Positions 1 to 8,667 of a stretch of DNA of 64,000 nt are shown piece by piece. Every line of letters starts with the position of its first letter. The stretch's first letter is position 1. A program made the position numbers and the translations under genes. The stretch lies in contig NZ_CM001489.1 in NCBI RefSeq assembly GCF_000262465.1, positions 4,569,631 to 4,633,630 on the forward strand, given 5' to 3'. The stretch is from Frankia sp. QA3. GTDB taxonomy: Bacteria; Actinomycetota; Actinomycetes; Frankiales; Frankiaceae. The notes under the pieces were generated by a model. It worked only from the letters and a program-made list of their open reading frames with translations. It had not been told where the DNA came from and made no database searches.

Positions 1-615
1 TCCCCCGCCCAGGGCCGCGGCGCGGCCGCGCCCGACGGCCCGACCGAGTCGGAGCGGGCCGCGCTCGTCGCGCGGGCCCGACAGGGCGACACCGAGGCCT
101 TCGGCCTGCTCTACGACCACTATGCCGAACTGGTGTTCCGGTACGCGCTGTACCGGCTGGGCGGCGACCCGATGGCCGCCGAGGACATCGTCAGCGAGAC
201 GTTCCTGCGGGCATTGCGCACCATCGGCGCGTTCCGCTGGCAGGGTCGCGACATCGGGGCGTGGTTCGTGACCATCGCCCGCAACCTGCTGATCGACCAG
301 GCCCGCTCGGCGCGGCACCGGTTCGAGATCCCGACCGCGGACATCCTCGCGGCGGCGGACGAGCGGGCCACCGCGCTCGTCGTGCCCGGCCCCGAGGAGT
401 CGATCCTCGCCGGGCTGACCCGCCGCGAGCTGCTGGACGCGGTCCGCCGGCTGCGACCGGACCAGCAGGAGTGCGTCGCCCTGCGCTTCATCGAGGGTCT
501 TTCGGTCCGGGAGACGGCGCTCGCGATGGGGCGCAACGAAGGCGCGGTGCGGGCGTTGCAGCTGCGCGCCATCCGTGCCCTCGCCCGCAGCCTGCCCACG
601 GCGGGGCCGGCCTGA
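1..615 (+). CDS. bldN: BldN-type ECF RNA polymerase sigma factor, 5'-truncated by window edge
   Basis: The reading frame is open from base 1, so the 5' end lies outside the window; 204 codons are visible. Sigma region 2 is present (a D-T-E-A-F-G-L-L-Y-D core, then AEDIVSETFLRALR and the W-Q-G-R-D-x-G-A-W segment), followed by a linker and a region 4 helix-turn-helix (LRPDQQECVALRF, then LSVRETALAMGRNEGAVR). These segments resemble BldN of Streptomyces, which directs developmental genes through core RNA polymerase. The family match is from memory, so the exact subgroup is an inference. No anti-sigma gene such as rsbN follows; 285 nt later comes a phosphatase gene. An internal GTG at 133 would cut off half of region 2 and is not a credible start. 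Confidence 0.82.
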   Translation, partial: SPAQGRGAAAPDGPTESERAALVARARQGDTEAFGLLYDHYAELVFRYALYRLGGDPMAAEDIVSETFLRALRTIGAFRWQGRDIGAWFVTIARNLLIDQARSARHRFEIPTADILAAADERATALVVPGPEESILAGLTRRELLDAVRRLRPDQQECVALRFIEGLSVRETALAMGRNEGAVRALQLRAIRALARSLPTAGPA

Positions 616-900
616 CCCGGCCCGATTCGACGGATCGACGGATCTGCGGATCTGCGGATCACCTGTGGACCACGACACCTTTCTTGTCCCACCGGCACTT
701 TTGCGCTGCAGGATCTGAGCCGCCTGCAGCCACCGGCCGGGGTCGGGCCGTAGTCTGGCGGCGTGCCGACGGACCGAGGTGTGGAACCTGACGCGCCGAG
801 GTGGTGACGACGAGTGGGCGGTGGGCCTGTCACCGCCCGGGCCGAGCGTCACCGTCCGGGCCGAGCCCTCGCTCCACCGCGAACAGCATGGAGATGACTG

Positions 901-1782
901 ATGAGGGTGCGACGCAGGGATGTGGCCGAGACCAGGCAGGCGGCCGAGGCGGCCGCCATCGCCGCGTTGAAGGTCGCGGCCGAGGAGGTTCCACGGCCCC
1001 CGCTCGACGAGTCCGCCGCCGCGTTCTTCGACGTGGACAACACGATGATGGCCGGCGCCTCGATCTTCTACTTCGCCCGCGGCCTCGCCGCGCGGGACTT
1101 CTTCGACTCGCGTGACCTGCTCCGGTTCGGCTGGCAGCACGTCACCTACCGGCTGCGCGGCCACGAGAACCCGGACGGGATGCGCGACGCCCGGGAGACG
1201 GCCCTCGCCTTCGTGGCCGGACGTTCGGTAGCCGAGATCGTCCGCTACGGCGAGGAGATCTACGACGAGCGGATGGCCGAGCAGATCTACTCCGGCGCTC
1301 ACGCCCTGGCCCAGCAGCACCTGGACGCGGGCCAGCGGGTGTGGCTGGTCACCGCGACGCCGGTGGAGCTGGCCTCGGTCATCGCCCGGCGTCTCAACCT
1401 GACCGGCGCGCTCGGCACGGTCAGCGAGGTCACCGACGGCACCTACACCGGCCATCTCGTCGGCGGGCTGCTACACGGTCAGGCCAAGGCCGAGGCGGTA
1501 CAGGCACTCGCCGAGCGGGAGGGGCTGGACCTGTCCCGGTGCTGGGCCTACTCCGACTCGATCAACGATCTACCGATGCTCTCCTTGGTCGGCCACCCGG
1601 TGGCGATCAACCCGGACCCCGACCTGAAGACGGTCGCCCGCGAGCGGGAATGGCCGATCAAAGACTTCCGCACCGCCCGCAAGGCAGTCAAGATCGGTAT
1701 TCCGGCCGCGGCCGGAGCCGGCGCGCTGGCCGGCGGCGTCGCCGCCGGGATGGCTCTGCGCCGCCGGGTGGCCAGCGCCTGA
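901..1782 (+). CDS. HAD-IB family phosphatase (SerB-like)
   Basis: The product is 293 aa, a haloacid-dehalogenase phosphohydrolase of subfamily IB. Motif I is FDVDNTM (near residue 43), where the two aspartates are nucleophile and acid/base. A late motif YSDSINDLPML supplies the Mg-binding aspartates. The C terminus holds a short A/G-rich hydrophobic stretch followed by arginines, which could touch the membrane. Related actinobacterial proteins lie beside acyltransferase and epimerase genes, as here, and have been linked with lipid or serine phosphate substrates; the substrate cannot be read from sequence. The ATG follows GAGATGACTG with no strong ribosome site. It faces the acyltransferase gene convergently. 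Confidence 0.85.
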   Translation: MRVRRRDVAETRQAAEAAAIAALKVAAEEVPRPPLDESAAAFFDVDNTMMAGASIFYFARGLAARDFFDSRDLLRFGWQHVTYRLRGHENPDGMRDARETALAFVAGRSVAEIVRYGEEIYDERMAEQIYSGAHALAQQHLDAGQRVWLVTATPVELASVIARRLNLTGALGTVSEVTDGTYTGHLVGGLLHGQAKAEAVQALAEREGLDLSRCWAYSDSINDLPMLSLVGHPVAINPDPDLKTVAREREWPIKDFRTARKAVKIGIPAAAGAGALAGGVAAGMALRRRVASA

Positions 1783-1791
1783 CGGCCGCGG

Positions 1792-1819
1792 CGCGCCGCG
1801 GTCGGCCGACCGCGGCGCG
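1792..1819. terminator. Perfect 28-bp palindrome between convergent genes
   Basis: Bases 1792-1819 equal their own reverse complement over 28 bp, so they can form a hairpin with no unpaired bases except the turn. It lies 9 nt after the HAD stop and 7 nt before the acyltransferase stop, so it can end transcription from both sides. No T-run follows, which is common for terminators in high-GC actinobacteria. Confidence 0.6.
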
Positions 1820-1826
1820 GAAGCGA

Positions 1827-3314
1827 TCAGAAGAACACCGAACGACGCTGCATCAGCAGGTTGTACAGGGTGTGCTGGATCGTCTCGCGGATGCGGTCGG
1901 TGAGCTCGAAGACGAGCATCGGATCGTCCGCGGCCTCCGCCGGGTAGGAGTCGGTCGGCACCGGCTCTCCGAACTCGATGATCCACTTTGACGGGAGCGG
2001 GATCAGGCCCAGCGGGCCCAACCACGGGAAGGTGGGCGTGATCGGCAGGTAGGGCAGGCCGAGCAGGCGGGCGAACGACTTCGCGTTGCCGATCATCGGG
2101 TAGATCTCCTCGGCGCCGACGACCGTGCAGGGAATGATCGGCACTCCGGTCCGCAACGCGGCCGAGACGAAGCCACCCCGGCCGAAGCGCTGCAGCGTGT
2201 AGCGCTCGCTGAACGGCTTGCCCACTCCCTTGAAGCCCTCCGGCCAGACCCCCACCAGATGCCCCGCGGTCAGCAGCCGCTCCGCGTCCGCCTGGCAGGC
2301 CAGCGTGTTGCCGATCTTGCGGGCCAGCGGGGCGAGGAACGGCACGGCGAACACCAGGTCCGCGGCGAGCATCCGCAGGTTGCGGTGGGCCGGATGGTGG
2401 TCGAGGATCGCCATCGCCATCATCAACGCGTCCATCGGCAGGGTGCCGGAGTGGTTGGCCACCACCAGCGCCCCGCCGACGTCGGGGACGTTCTCCAGCC
2501 CGCGCGTCTCCACCCGGAAGTAGTCGCGGTAGACGGGGCGCAGCAACGGCGCGAGCACGTGCTCGGTGAGGTCGGGATCGAACCCGTGCTCGTCGATGAC
2601 GTAGTCGCCGGTGATGCGCCGGCGCAGGAAGGCCAGCATGCCGGCCAGGGCCGTTTCCAGGTCCCCGGCCTCGGCGGGGTCGGCGGGGTCGGCCGCCGGG
2701 GTGTCGTGCGCCGCGCCCGCGTCACCGCCTCGACCGGTGCCTGCGGCCCGACCGGCGCGCCTGGCACGGCCGTCCGCGTGCCGGGTTCCTGCGCCGGCAC
2801 CGTCCTCGGTACCGGCGCCGGTGCCGGCGTCGCCGTCAGGTCCGGTCTGCGGGCCCGGTCCCGAAGCGGCGTCCGGTCGGGAAGCGGCGTCCGGTCGGGA
2901 AGCGGTGCGGGCGGGTGAGACGGTGCGGTCGGAGGCGGCAGTGCGGTCGGAGGCGGCAGTGCGGTCGGAGGCGGCGGCGAGCCCTGGGCGGCTGGTCGGC
3001 CGTTTCGCGCGCGGCGGGCGAACGCCGTTGAGCGGGCGCACATCCGGGTCGACCGGCCGCCCGGGGGCCGGCTCACCGGCATCCGTCGCAGCCGGATCGA
3101 GGCTGCCGGCACCACCGCGTGCAGCAGCTCCGTCCGCCGCCACGGCGCCCGCAGCGGATCCCCCGGGCCGCGAGGCCCGGGCCGCCGGGGTGCGGGCGAC
3201 GGGTCGGGACCGGCCGCGGCCGACCGGCCGGCCGCCGTCCGCCGAGCCCACCCGTTCCTCGCTGTTCAGCGGGATGATCTGCGCGTCCCCCCGGGACTCG
3301 TCACGGTCCGCCAT
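1827..3314 (-). CDS. PlsC-type acyltransferase with long disordered N-terminal region
   Basis: The 495-aa protein has two parts. Roughly the first 230 residues are A/P/G/R/D-rich and unstructured, with hexapeptide repeats (AASDRT three times) encoded by 18-bp DNA repeats at 2923-2976. The rest is a lysophospholipid acyltransferase domain: N-H-S-G-T-L-P-M-D holds the catalytic His and Asp, and VWPEGFKGVGKPF is the substrate motif. It probably transfers acyl groups to a glycerolipid at the inner membrane face. I chose ATG 3314 because GGGGGAGG sits 8 nt upstream; the open frame continues to 3359. It follows the epimerase gene by 57 nt on the same strand, so the two are probably co-transcribed. 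Confidence 0.85.
   Translation of the reverse strand: MADRDESRGDAQIIPLNSEERVGSADGGRPVGRGRSRPVARTPAARASRPGGSAAGAVAADGAAARGGAGSLDPAATDAGEPAPGRPVDPDVRPLNGVRPPRAKRPTSRPGLAAASDRTAASDRTAASDRTVSPARTASRPDAASRPDAASGPGPQTGPDGDAGTGAGTEDGAGAGTRHADGRARRAGRAAGTGRGGDAGAAHDTPAADPADPAEAGDLETALAGMLAFLRRRITGDYVIDEHGFDPDLTEHVLAPLLRPVYRDYFRVETRGLENVPDVGGALVVANHSGTLPMDALMMAMAILDHHPAHRNLRMLAADLVFAVPFLAPLARKIGNTLACQADAERLLTAGHLVGVWPEGFKGVGKPFSERYTLQRFGRGGFVSAALRTGVPIIPCTVVGAEEIYPMIGNAKSFARLLGLPYLPITPTFPWLGPLGLIPLPSKWIIEFGEPVPTDSYPAEAADDPMLVFELTDRIRETIQHTLYNLLMQRRSVFF
2923..2976. repeat. 18-bp tandem repeat, three copies, inside the acyltransferase gene
   Basis: Three adjacent 18-bp units, identical except for one base, code for a hexapeptide repeat in the disordered N-terminal region. 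Related but diverged copies lie just outside, around 2869-2905. The unit is a multiple of three, so copy number can change without a frameshift. Confidence 0.85.
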
Positions 3315-3371
3315 GCACTCCGCCTCCCCCAGCCCGCAGCCGCGGCCAGCCGGTCCCACCCGTCGGACGCG

Positions 3372-4412
3372 TCATGGCGAGCCCACCAGCCGGCGCCGGT
3401 CCAGCGAGCCGAGCAGGCCGTGCTCGATCCGGGACACCAGCTCGTGGTCGATGGTGAACCGCAGATCGCGATACCGGACGAAGTTGTCGAAAGTCTCCAC
3501 GGTCGAGTAGCGGGGCCGGTAGCCGAAGACCGTCTTCAGTCGGGCCGTGTCGACGGCCCGCCCGTGGGCGAGCAGGTCGAGCTGCTCGGCGGAGAAGTCG
3601 ACGAGTCGCAGCCGGCGGGCCACGCCGCCGAGCGCCCCGATCGCCGGGAAGGGCACCGGTAGGAAGGGACGGCCCGCCCGGCGGATCGCCTGGGAGAGCA
3701 GCAGCACCCCGTCCCCGGCGACGTTGAACGTGCCGGCGTGCTCGCCGCGGGTCGCGCGCAGGAGCACTGCGAGGGCGTCGTCGGAGTGCAGTAGCTGGAT
3801 ACGCGGGTCGAAGCCGAGCACCGTCGGCACCACCGGCAGGTCCAGATAACGGGCGAGCGGGCTGTCCACCTGCGGGCCGAGGATGTTGGTGAAGCGCAGC
3901 ACGGTGACCGCGATGTCGGGGCGGCGCCGGCTGAACCCGCGGACGTAGCCCTCGACCTCGACGGCGTCCTTCGCATAGCCGCCGGTGGGCAGGGAGCGCG
4001 GCTCAGTGTCCTCGGTGAACAGGGCCGGGTCCCGCGGTGAGGACCCGTAGATCGACGTCGTCGACTTCACGACCAGTCTGGCGACGCTCTTCGCCTTCTG
4101 GCAGGCCGCGAGCAGCTGCATCGTGCCGATCACGTTGATCTCCTTCATCGCGGCCCGCCCGCCCGCCCCCAGCGGGGTCGCGATGACGTTGAGATGCAGC
4201 ACGGTGTCGATCTCCGTGGTGGAGATGACCTTGGCGATCAGCGGATGCCGGATGTCGGCTCGGACGAACCGAGTGCGGCCGAGGTCCGCGTCGGGCGCCG
4301 CCGTGTCGACGCCGACCACGGCCTCGATGTCGGGATCCGCGGCGAGGGCCGTCGCCACCTGGGCGCCCAGCGGCCGCGCGACACCGGTAACCAGCACACG
4401 GCGTGGTCTCAT
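3372..4412 (-). CDS. NAD-dependent epimerase/dehydratase (extended SDR)
   Basis: The 346-aa protein is an extended short-chain dehydrogenase. It begins with RVLVTGVARPLGAQ, a variant of the TGxxGxxG nucleotide-binding loop. VVKSTTSIYGSS and a later G-G-Y-A-K-D supply the Ser and Tyr-xxx-Lys catalytic residues. LRFTNILGP is typical of the sugar-nucleotide epimerase group. The substrate is not known. ATG 4412 is chosen because GGGGAGA lies 6 nt upstream; the frame stays open to 4532 but that extension is basic and unlike the family. Co-orientation with the acyltransferase and bTHX genes is a conserved actinobacterial arrangement to my knowledge. Confidence 0.85.
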   Translation of the reverse strand: MRPRRVLVTGVARPLGAQVATALAADPDIEAVVGVDTAAPDADLGRTRFVRADIRHPLIAKVISTTEIDTVLHLNVIATPLGAGGRAAMKEINVIGTMQLLAACQKAKSVARLVVKSTTSIYGSSPRDPALFTEDTEPRSLPTGGYAKDAVEVEGYVRGFSRRRPDIAVTVLRFTNILGPQVDSPLARYLDLPVVPTVLGFDPRIQLLHSDDALAVLLRATRGEHAGTFNVAGDGVLLLSQAIRRAGRPFLPVPFPAIGALGGVARRLRLVDFSAEQLDLLAHGRAVDTARLKTVFGYRPRYSTVETFDNFVRYRDLRFTIDHELVSRIEHGLLGSLDRRRLVGSP

Positions 4413-4626
4413 GGCAGTCTCCCCGCAACGCCCGCAGGTGTCCCTCCGGCGCCGGGGCCAAACGGGCCGGCCGGAATGACCCGTCGCCCACCGCCGATCG
4501 CCGGTGGCCGTACCCGGTCGGGGACGATGCACGCGACCCCGCCGTGGTCATCGTACGCCCACGCTTCCCACCCCCACTGCGCAGCGTGAACTTATTCGGC
4601 GTGTCGACTACCAAAGGTAATGATCG

Positions 4627-5490
4627 TCATGCGGGGAGCCGCAGATCCTGGAAGATGCGGAACGCGGAGGGATCGCGGGGCAGCTGCGCGATCACGACCG
4701 CGTCCTGGCGCCGCAACCGCAGCGCGTCCGACGCCCGGCCACAGTTCACCGCGATCATCACCCGGCGCAGGGCGTCCTCACACACGGTAACCCCGCCCCG
4801 CGGCACCTCGCCGTAGGTCTGCGTGAAGGTCAGCCGCATGTGCCGGTTGCCGGCCCGGACCTCGACCGGATCGCCGAGCAGGATGCCGGCGGCTTCCAGG
4901 TCGATGCGGGTCATGTTGAGCGAGAGGTTGCCGAAGTGGTCGATGGACACGACCTCGCCGTGGACGTGGTCGTCGTCGACGCTGCACGCGCGCGGCCGGA
5001 ACCGGGTGAGCGAAGCGGGGTCGAGCCGCGGGCCGACCTCCGTCAGGTCCAGGCCCGCGGCGAGCCGCGCCGCGACCGGCGCGTAGACGTCCCGTCCGCG
5101 GAACACCGCGGTGGGTAGCGGCAGCCACAGCTCCCGGTTGGCGATCTCGTGGACGTCCACGATCCCGCCGAGGGCCTCCCAGGCCAGGGACGCCACCCCG
5201 TTGTCCGGGCACACGAACACCGAGCCGTCGGCGCTGCGAACCGCCACCCCGCGGGTGTAACCGTCGGCGTCGAGGCGTTCGACGACGACGAGATGGATCC
5301 CGGCCGGCAGGTAGCCGACCGCCCCGGCGAGGGTGATGGCCGCGTGCCCCACGTCCTGGGGCGCGATCGAATGGCACACATCGAGAACGCGTGCGGACGG
5401 GGCGTGCCGCGCGACGACGCCATGGCACACCCCGACGCAGGCGTCGTCGACGCCGTAGTCGGACAGAAAGTTGATCCACGATCCCGTCAT
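4627..5490 (-). CDS. SAM hydroxide adenosyltransferase-like protein (DUF62/fluorinase fold) with altered catalytic triad
   Basis: The 287-aa product spans the usual family length. N-terminal features are INFLSDYGVDDACVGVCHG and a PDNG motif; the C-terminal beta domain has the IDHFGNLSLN motif. Family members hydrolyse S-adenosylmethionine to adenosine and methionine, and fluorinase and chlorinase are relatives. The enzyme is known to use an Asp-Arg-His triad. Here the segment that should read V-V-D-P-G-V-G is VVVERLDADG, so the Asp looks like Glu, and the usual F-H-G-R-D reads VFRGRD, so the His is Arg. Activity is therefore doubtful. ATG 5490 follows a GGGGGA ribosome site; the frame itself is open to 5556. 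Confidence 0.8.
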   Translation of the reverse strand: MTGSWINFLSDYGVDDACVGVCHGVVARHAPSARVLDVCHSIAPQDVGHAAITLAGAVGYLPAGIHLVVVERLDADGYTRGVAVRSADGSVFVCPDNGVASLAWEALGGIVDVHEIANRELWLPLPTAVFRGRDVYAPVAARLAAGLDLTEVGPRLDPASLTRFRPRACSVDDDHVHGEVVSIDHFGNLSLNMTRIDLEAAGILLGDPVEVRAGNRHMRLTFTQTYGEVPRGGVTVCEDALRRVMIAVNCGRASDALRLRRQDAVVIAQLPRDPSAFRIFQDLRLPA

Positions 5491-5719
5491 GCCGTCCCCC
5501 TGCCTGCGGACCGACCGCGCTGCCGCCTCAGCGGAGCCAGCCTGCCACAGAGTCATGGCTTAAGCACGCAGAGCGACACGACGAGGTTCCTGTTGGCACG
5601 GGAACCGCACGCCACGCACGGGATGGAACGTCGGGAAGACGCCGATGACGGAGAACGTGGGCTCAGCCAACCATCCGCCGGCCGCAGGTTTGTCCCCCGC
5701 GCCGGCCTCGGCCGGGAGC

Positions 5720-5818
5720 CTACTTCTTGTTGCGACGCTGAACGCGGGTGCGCTTCAGCAGTTTGCGGTGCTTCTTCTTGGCCATCCGCTTGCGACGCTT
5801 CTTGATGACTGAGCCCAC
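5720..5818 (-). CDS. Small ribosomal protein bTHX / AURKAIP1-COX24 domain protein
   Basis: A 32-aa, extremely basic peptide starting at GTG 5818: it begins MGSVIKKRRK, has the KKKHRKLLKR core and ends RNKK. This matches the short actinobacterial AURKAIP1/COX24-domain protein that PGAP-type annotation calls 30S ribosomal protein bTHX. It would bind 16S rRNA in the small subunit. It is too short for ordinary gene finders. No clear ribosome site is seen, so leaderless translation is possible. It lies between proC and the epimerase block, all on the minus strand. Confidence 0.88.
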   Translation of the reverse strand: MGSVIKKRRKRMAKKKHRKLLKRTRVQRRNKK

Positions 5819-5901
5819 GTACCCGACCGATCTATGTTGAGGAAGTTACCGGGCGAGCCTACCCGCCGCGGGGACCAACCACGTCGAGCCCGGTGTCCCG
5901 G

Positions 5902-6699
5902 CTACGAACGGCCCAGTTCCCGGGACCGGTCACTAGCGGCCTCCAACGCGTCCATCAGCGCCGCGCGCACCCCCCGCCGGTCCATCTCCCGCAACGCCGC
6001 GACGGTGGTTCCCGCGGGCGAGGTGACCGCCTCCCGTAGCAGCGCGGGATGCTCGCCGCTCTCGCGCAGCATCTGGGCCGAACCGAGGGCGGTCTGGATG
6101 ACGAGTTCCGCGGCCAGGGGGCGCGGCAGGCCGAGCAGTACGCCCGCCTCGATCATCGCGTCGACCAGATAGAAGAAGTACGCCGGCCCGCTGCCGGACA
6201 GCGCCGTGACCGCGTCGAGCTGGGACTCCGCGACCCGGGTGACCCGCCCGACCGGCGCGAGCAGCGCCTGCGCGGCGGCGAGATGCTCCTCCCGGGCGTT
6301 GCGGCCGGCGCAGATCGCCGACATCGCCTCCCCGACGAGCAGCGGGGTGTTCGTCATGACCCTGATGACCGGCGGCGACGACGGCAGCCGCTCCTCGATC
6401 GCCGCCGTGGTCACCCCGGCCGCGAGCGACACGACCAGCGTGCCGGCTGAGACCTCCGGGGCGATCTCGGTCAGCAACGCGGCGACGTCCTGCGGCTTGA
6501 CCACGATGAGCAACACGTCGGCCTTGGCCGCGGCGACCACCGGCGGATGGACCTCGACGCCGTGGCGGGCCGCGATCTCGGCTGCCCGGCCCACGTCCCG
6601 TTCGGCCACGACGACGCCCCCGGCCGCGTGCCCGGAGTTCAGCAAGCCGGACAACACCGCCCCGCCCAGCCGTCCCGCCCCCATGACCGCAACGATCAT
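5902..6699 (-). CDS. proC: Pyrroline-5-carboxylate reductase
   Basis: The 265-aa enzyme reduces pyrroline-5-carboxylate to proline with NAD(P)H in the cytosol, the last step of proline synthesis. The N terminus has the Rossmann motif MGAGRLGGA. The C-terminal signature is LSGSGPAYFFYLVDAM, followed by the SPAGTT motif. The length is normal. ATG 6699 has GGAAGG 8 nt upstream. Only 58 nt separate it from the tnpB stop of the upstream IS607-family element, so its promoter lies inside or at the edge of that element. Confidence 0.95.
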   Translation of the reverse strand: MIVAVMGAGRLGGAVLSGLLNSGHAAGGVVVAERDVGRAAEIAARHGVEVHPPVVAAAKADVLLIVVKPQDVAALLTEIAPEVSAGTLVVSLAAGVTTAAIEERLPSSPPVIRVMTNTPLLVGEAMSAICAGRNAREEHLAAAQALLAPVGRVTRVAESQLDAVTALSGSGPAYFFYLVDAMIEAGVLLGLPRPLAAELVIQTALGSAQMLRESGEHPALLREAVTSPAGTTVAALREMDRRGVRAALMDALEAASDRSRELGRS

Positions 6700-6757
6700 G
6701 ACCGTCCTTCCCTTCCGTCCGCTTCGACCGTTGCATGAGAGCGCTCAACAGTGCCGT

Positions 6758-8086
6758 TCATGCCGCCTCGCCTTGCGGTGAGGCACCCCCGGTCTTGCCG
6801 GCCGGAGCCGTGCCGGGTTCCCGTTTCACTGCCACCTGCCCCGCGAGCGGGGTCTTCTGGTCGCCTCCACGGGCGTTTACCGTCTCCGACATACTGGCGG
6901 CGACGAGGGAACGCAGGTTGACCGCGGCGTTCACATCACGGTCGATCACCAGCCCGCACGACGGGCAGACGAACATGCGATCCGACAGGGTCAGGCTTGG
7001 GTTTCGCCCGCCACAACCGGAACAGGTCCTGCTCGACGGATACCAGCGGTCCGCCACCACCAGCCGACAGCCGTACCAGCCGGTCTTGTACCCGAGCTGG
7101 CGGCGGACCTCCGCCATCGCGGTGTCCGCGACCGCACGGGCCAGCCGCCGGTTACGGACCATCCCGGCCACGTGCAGGTCTTCCACCACGATCGCGTCAT
7201 GGGTGGTCGCGAGCCGGCTGGTGAGCCTGTGCAACCCGTCCCGGCGCTGGCTGGCGACCCGAGCGTGGATACAGGCGAGCCGGGCCGCCCGCCTGCGACG
7301 GCCTGCCGAGGCGGGCTTCGACCGGGCGTAAGCCCGAGACGCGGTGCACAGCCGGCGCAGCGAGGCGGCCAGATGCTTCGGGTTGGGGATCATCTCGCCG
7401 GTCGAGAGCACGGCAAGGTGCTTGACCCCGAGATCCACGCCGGCTGTCCTGGCCTTGCGCTGCCGCCGGGACGGGCCGGTGGGGACCTCCCGGTCGACCT
7501 CGACGGTGAACGCCACGAACCACCGCCCCGCCGTCCGGGACACGGTCGCCCCCAGCAGCCGGGCGGTGCCGTCGGCCGGCCGGCCGGTCAGCGCGGCCAT
7601 CGGCTCGTGAACCTTCACCCGGCCGATCCGGGGCAGCTTGACATGCCGGTCCCCGTCCGGGCCGTGGCTGCCGGTGGTGTACCGGAACGAGTCACGGGAC
7701 TTCCCGCGCTTTGTGAACCGGGGGAACCCGGCGCGGCGGCCACGACGCTTGCCGCTGCGGGAATCACCGAAGTGCTTCGGCCTGCCGGCGAGCTGGTCCA
7801 GGCCGGCGGAGTAGGCCTCCTTCGAGCACTCCGCCCACCACGGCGCCGCCGTCGCCTTGGCCCAGTTCCACTCCCGCCGCAGAGCGGGCAGAGCCCACGG
7901 CACGGGCGTCAGTTCAGCGCAAGCAACGCTAGACGTCTTCTCCGCGTCCCGCTGGGCGAGCGCGGCCTGCACCCGCGCCAGACCCCGGTTGAAGGCGAAC
8001 CGGGCCGCACCGGCATGCCGAGACAGCGCGGCGGCCTGGATGTCGTGCGCGTCAGGCGCGAACCGGTACGCCTGCAGCGTCGTCAC
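6758..8086 (-). CDS. tnpB: TnpB RNA-guided nuclease of IS607-family element
   Basis: The 442-aa protein has the split RuvC nuclease plan: GVDLGVKHLA (first Asp), VVEDLHVAG (Glu), a four-Cys zinc knuckle (C-S-G-C and C-P-S-C) and IDRDVNAAVNL (last Asp). All catalytic and zinc residues are present, so it should be active. TnpB proteins cut DNA next to a short target motif under guidance of an RNA from the element's right end. It starts at ATG 8086, which overlaps the tnpA stop (ATGA). The C-terminal 40 residues after the RuvC domain are basic and low in complexity. Confidence 0.92.
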   Translation of the reverse strand: MTTLQAYRFAPDAHDIQAAALSRHAGAARFAFNRGLARVQAALAQRDAEKTSSVACAELTPVPWALPALRREWNWAKATAAPWWAECSKEAYSAGLDQLAGRPKHFGDSRSGKRRGRRAGFPRFTKRGKSRDSFRYTTGSHGPDGDRHVKLPRIGRVKVHEPMAALTGRPADGTARLLGATVSRTAGRWFVAFTVEVDREVPTGPSRRQRKARTAGVDLGVKHLAVLSTGEMIPNPKHLAASLRRLCTASRAYARSKPASAGRRRRAARLACIHARVASQRRDGLHRLTSRLATTHDAIVVEDLHVAGMVRNRRLARAVADTAMAEVRRQLGYKTGWYGCRLVVADRWYPSSRTCSGCGGRNPSLTLSDRMFVCPSCGLVIDRDVNAAVNLRSLVAASMSETVNARGGDQKTPLAGQVAVKREPGTAPAGKTGGASPQGEAA

Positions 8087-8667
8087 CCGGCAGCACCGAC
8101 AACAGCTTCGACGGCTCGGCGGCCCCTGGTCACGGCGCCACAGCGGCCATACAGTCGGCCATACAGTCGGGCATACATCGACGTGAGAATATCGGTGATG
8201 TCCCCGGCAGGGTCGTCGTCCACCCCGGCAGGGTCGACGACCAGCAGCCGCCGGCCGGAAGCGGCGAGAGCGGCGTCGAGGTACTCGCCGCCGAACCAGG
8301 CGAACCGGCCACAGCGCTCGACGACGATCGAGGCGACCTGCGGGTCACCGAGCAACCCGAGGAACGTCCACCGGTGGCCGTTCAACGCCGGGCCGACCTC
8401 GGACACAACCCTGCCGACCGGAATGCCCTGCTCGCCCGCCCACGTGGTGATCCGAGCGACCTGCTGGTCCACGTCGCTCCGCTGGTCGGCGGACGACACC
8501 CGGACATACACCACCGCCGTCCCCCGCACCACCGGACGGTTCGGCTCCTCGACGAGGATCAGCCCACCGACCCTGCGCGCGGGCACTGGGAGCTTCCCCG
8601 CACCGAACCACTACCGCGCCGTGGACTACCCGACTCCATTCGCGGCCGCCCACTCCCTGAGATTCAC
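8083..8667 (-). pseudogene. tnpA: IS607 serine recombinase (TnpA) gene with two in-frame stops
   Basis: The catalytic domain is intact: VVYVRVSSADQRSD holds the nucleophile Ser and arginine, followed by the EVGPALNGHR segment and VVERCGRFAWFG. In IS607 enzymes an N-terminal MerR-like DNA-binding domain precedes it. Reading upstream in frame from 8586 to GTG 8667 gives exactly that domain (VNLREWAAANGVG, then STAR, then WFGAGKLP), interrupted by TAG at 8626-8628 and TAG at 8611-8613. A shortened 167-aa protein could start at GTG 8586 but would lack DNA binding. The 3' end overlaps tnpB by 4 nt. Confidence 0.85.
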
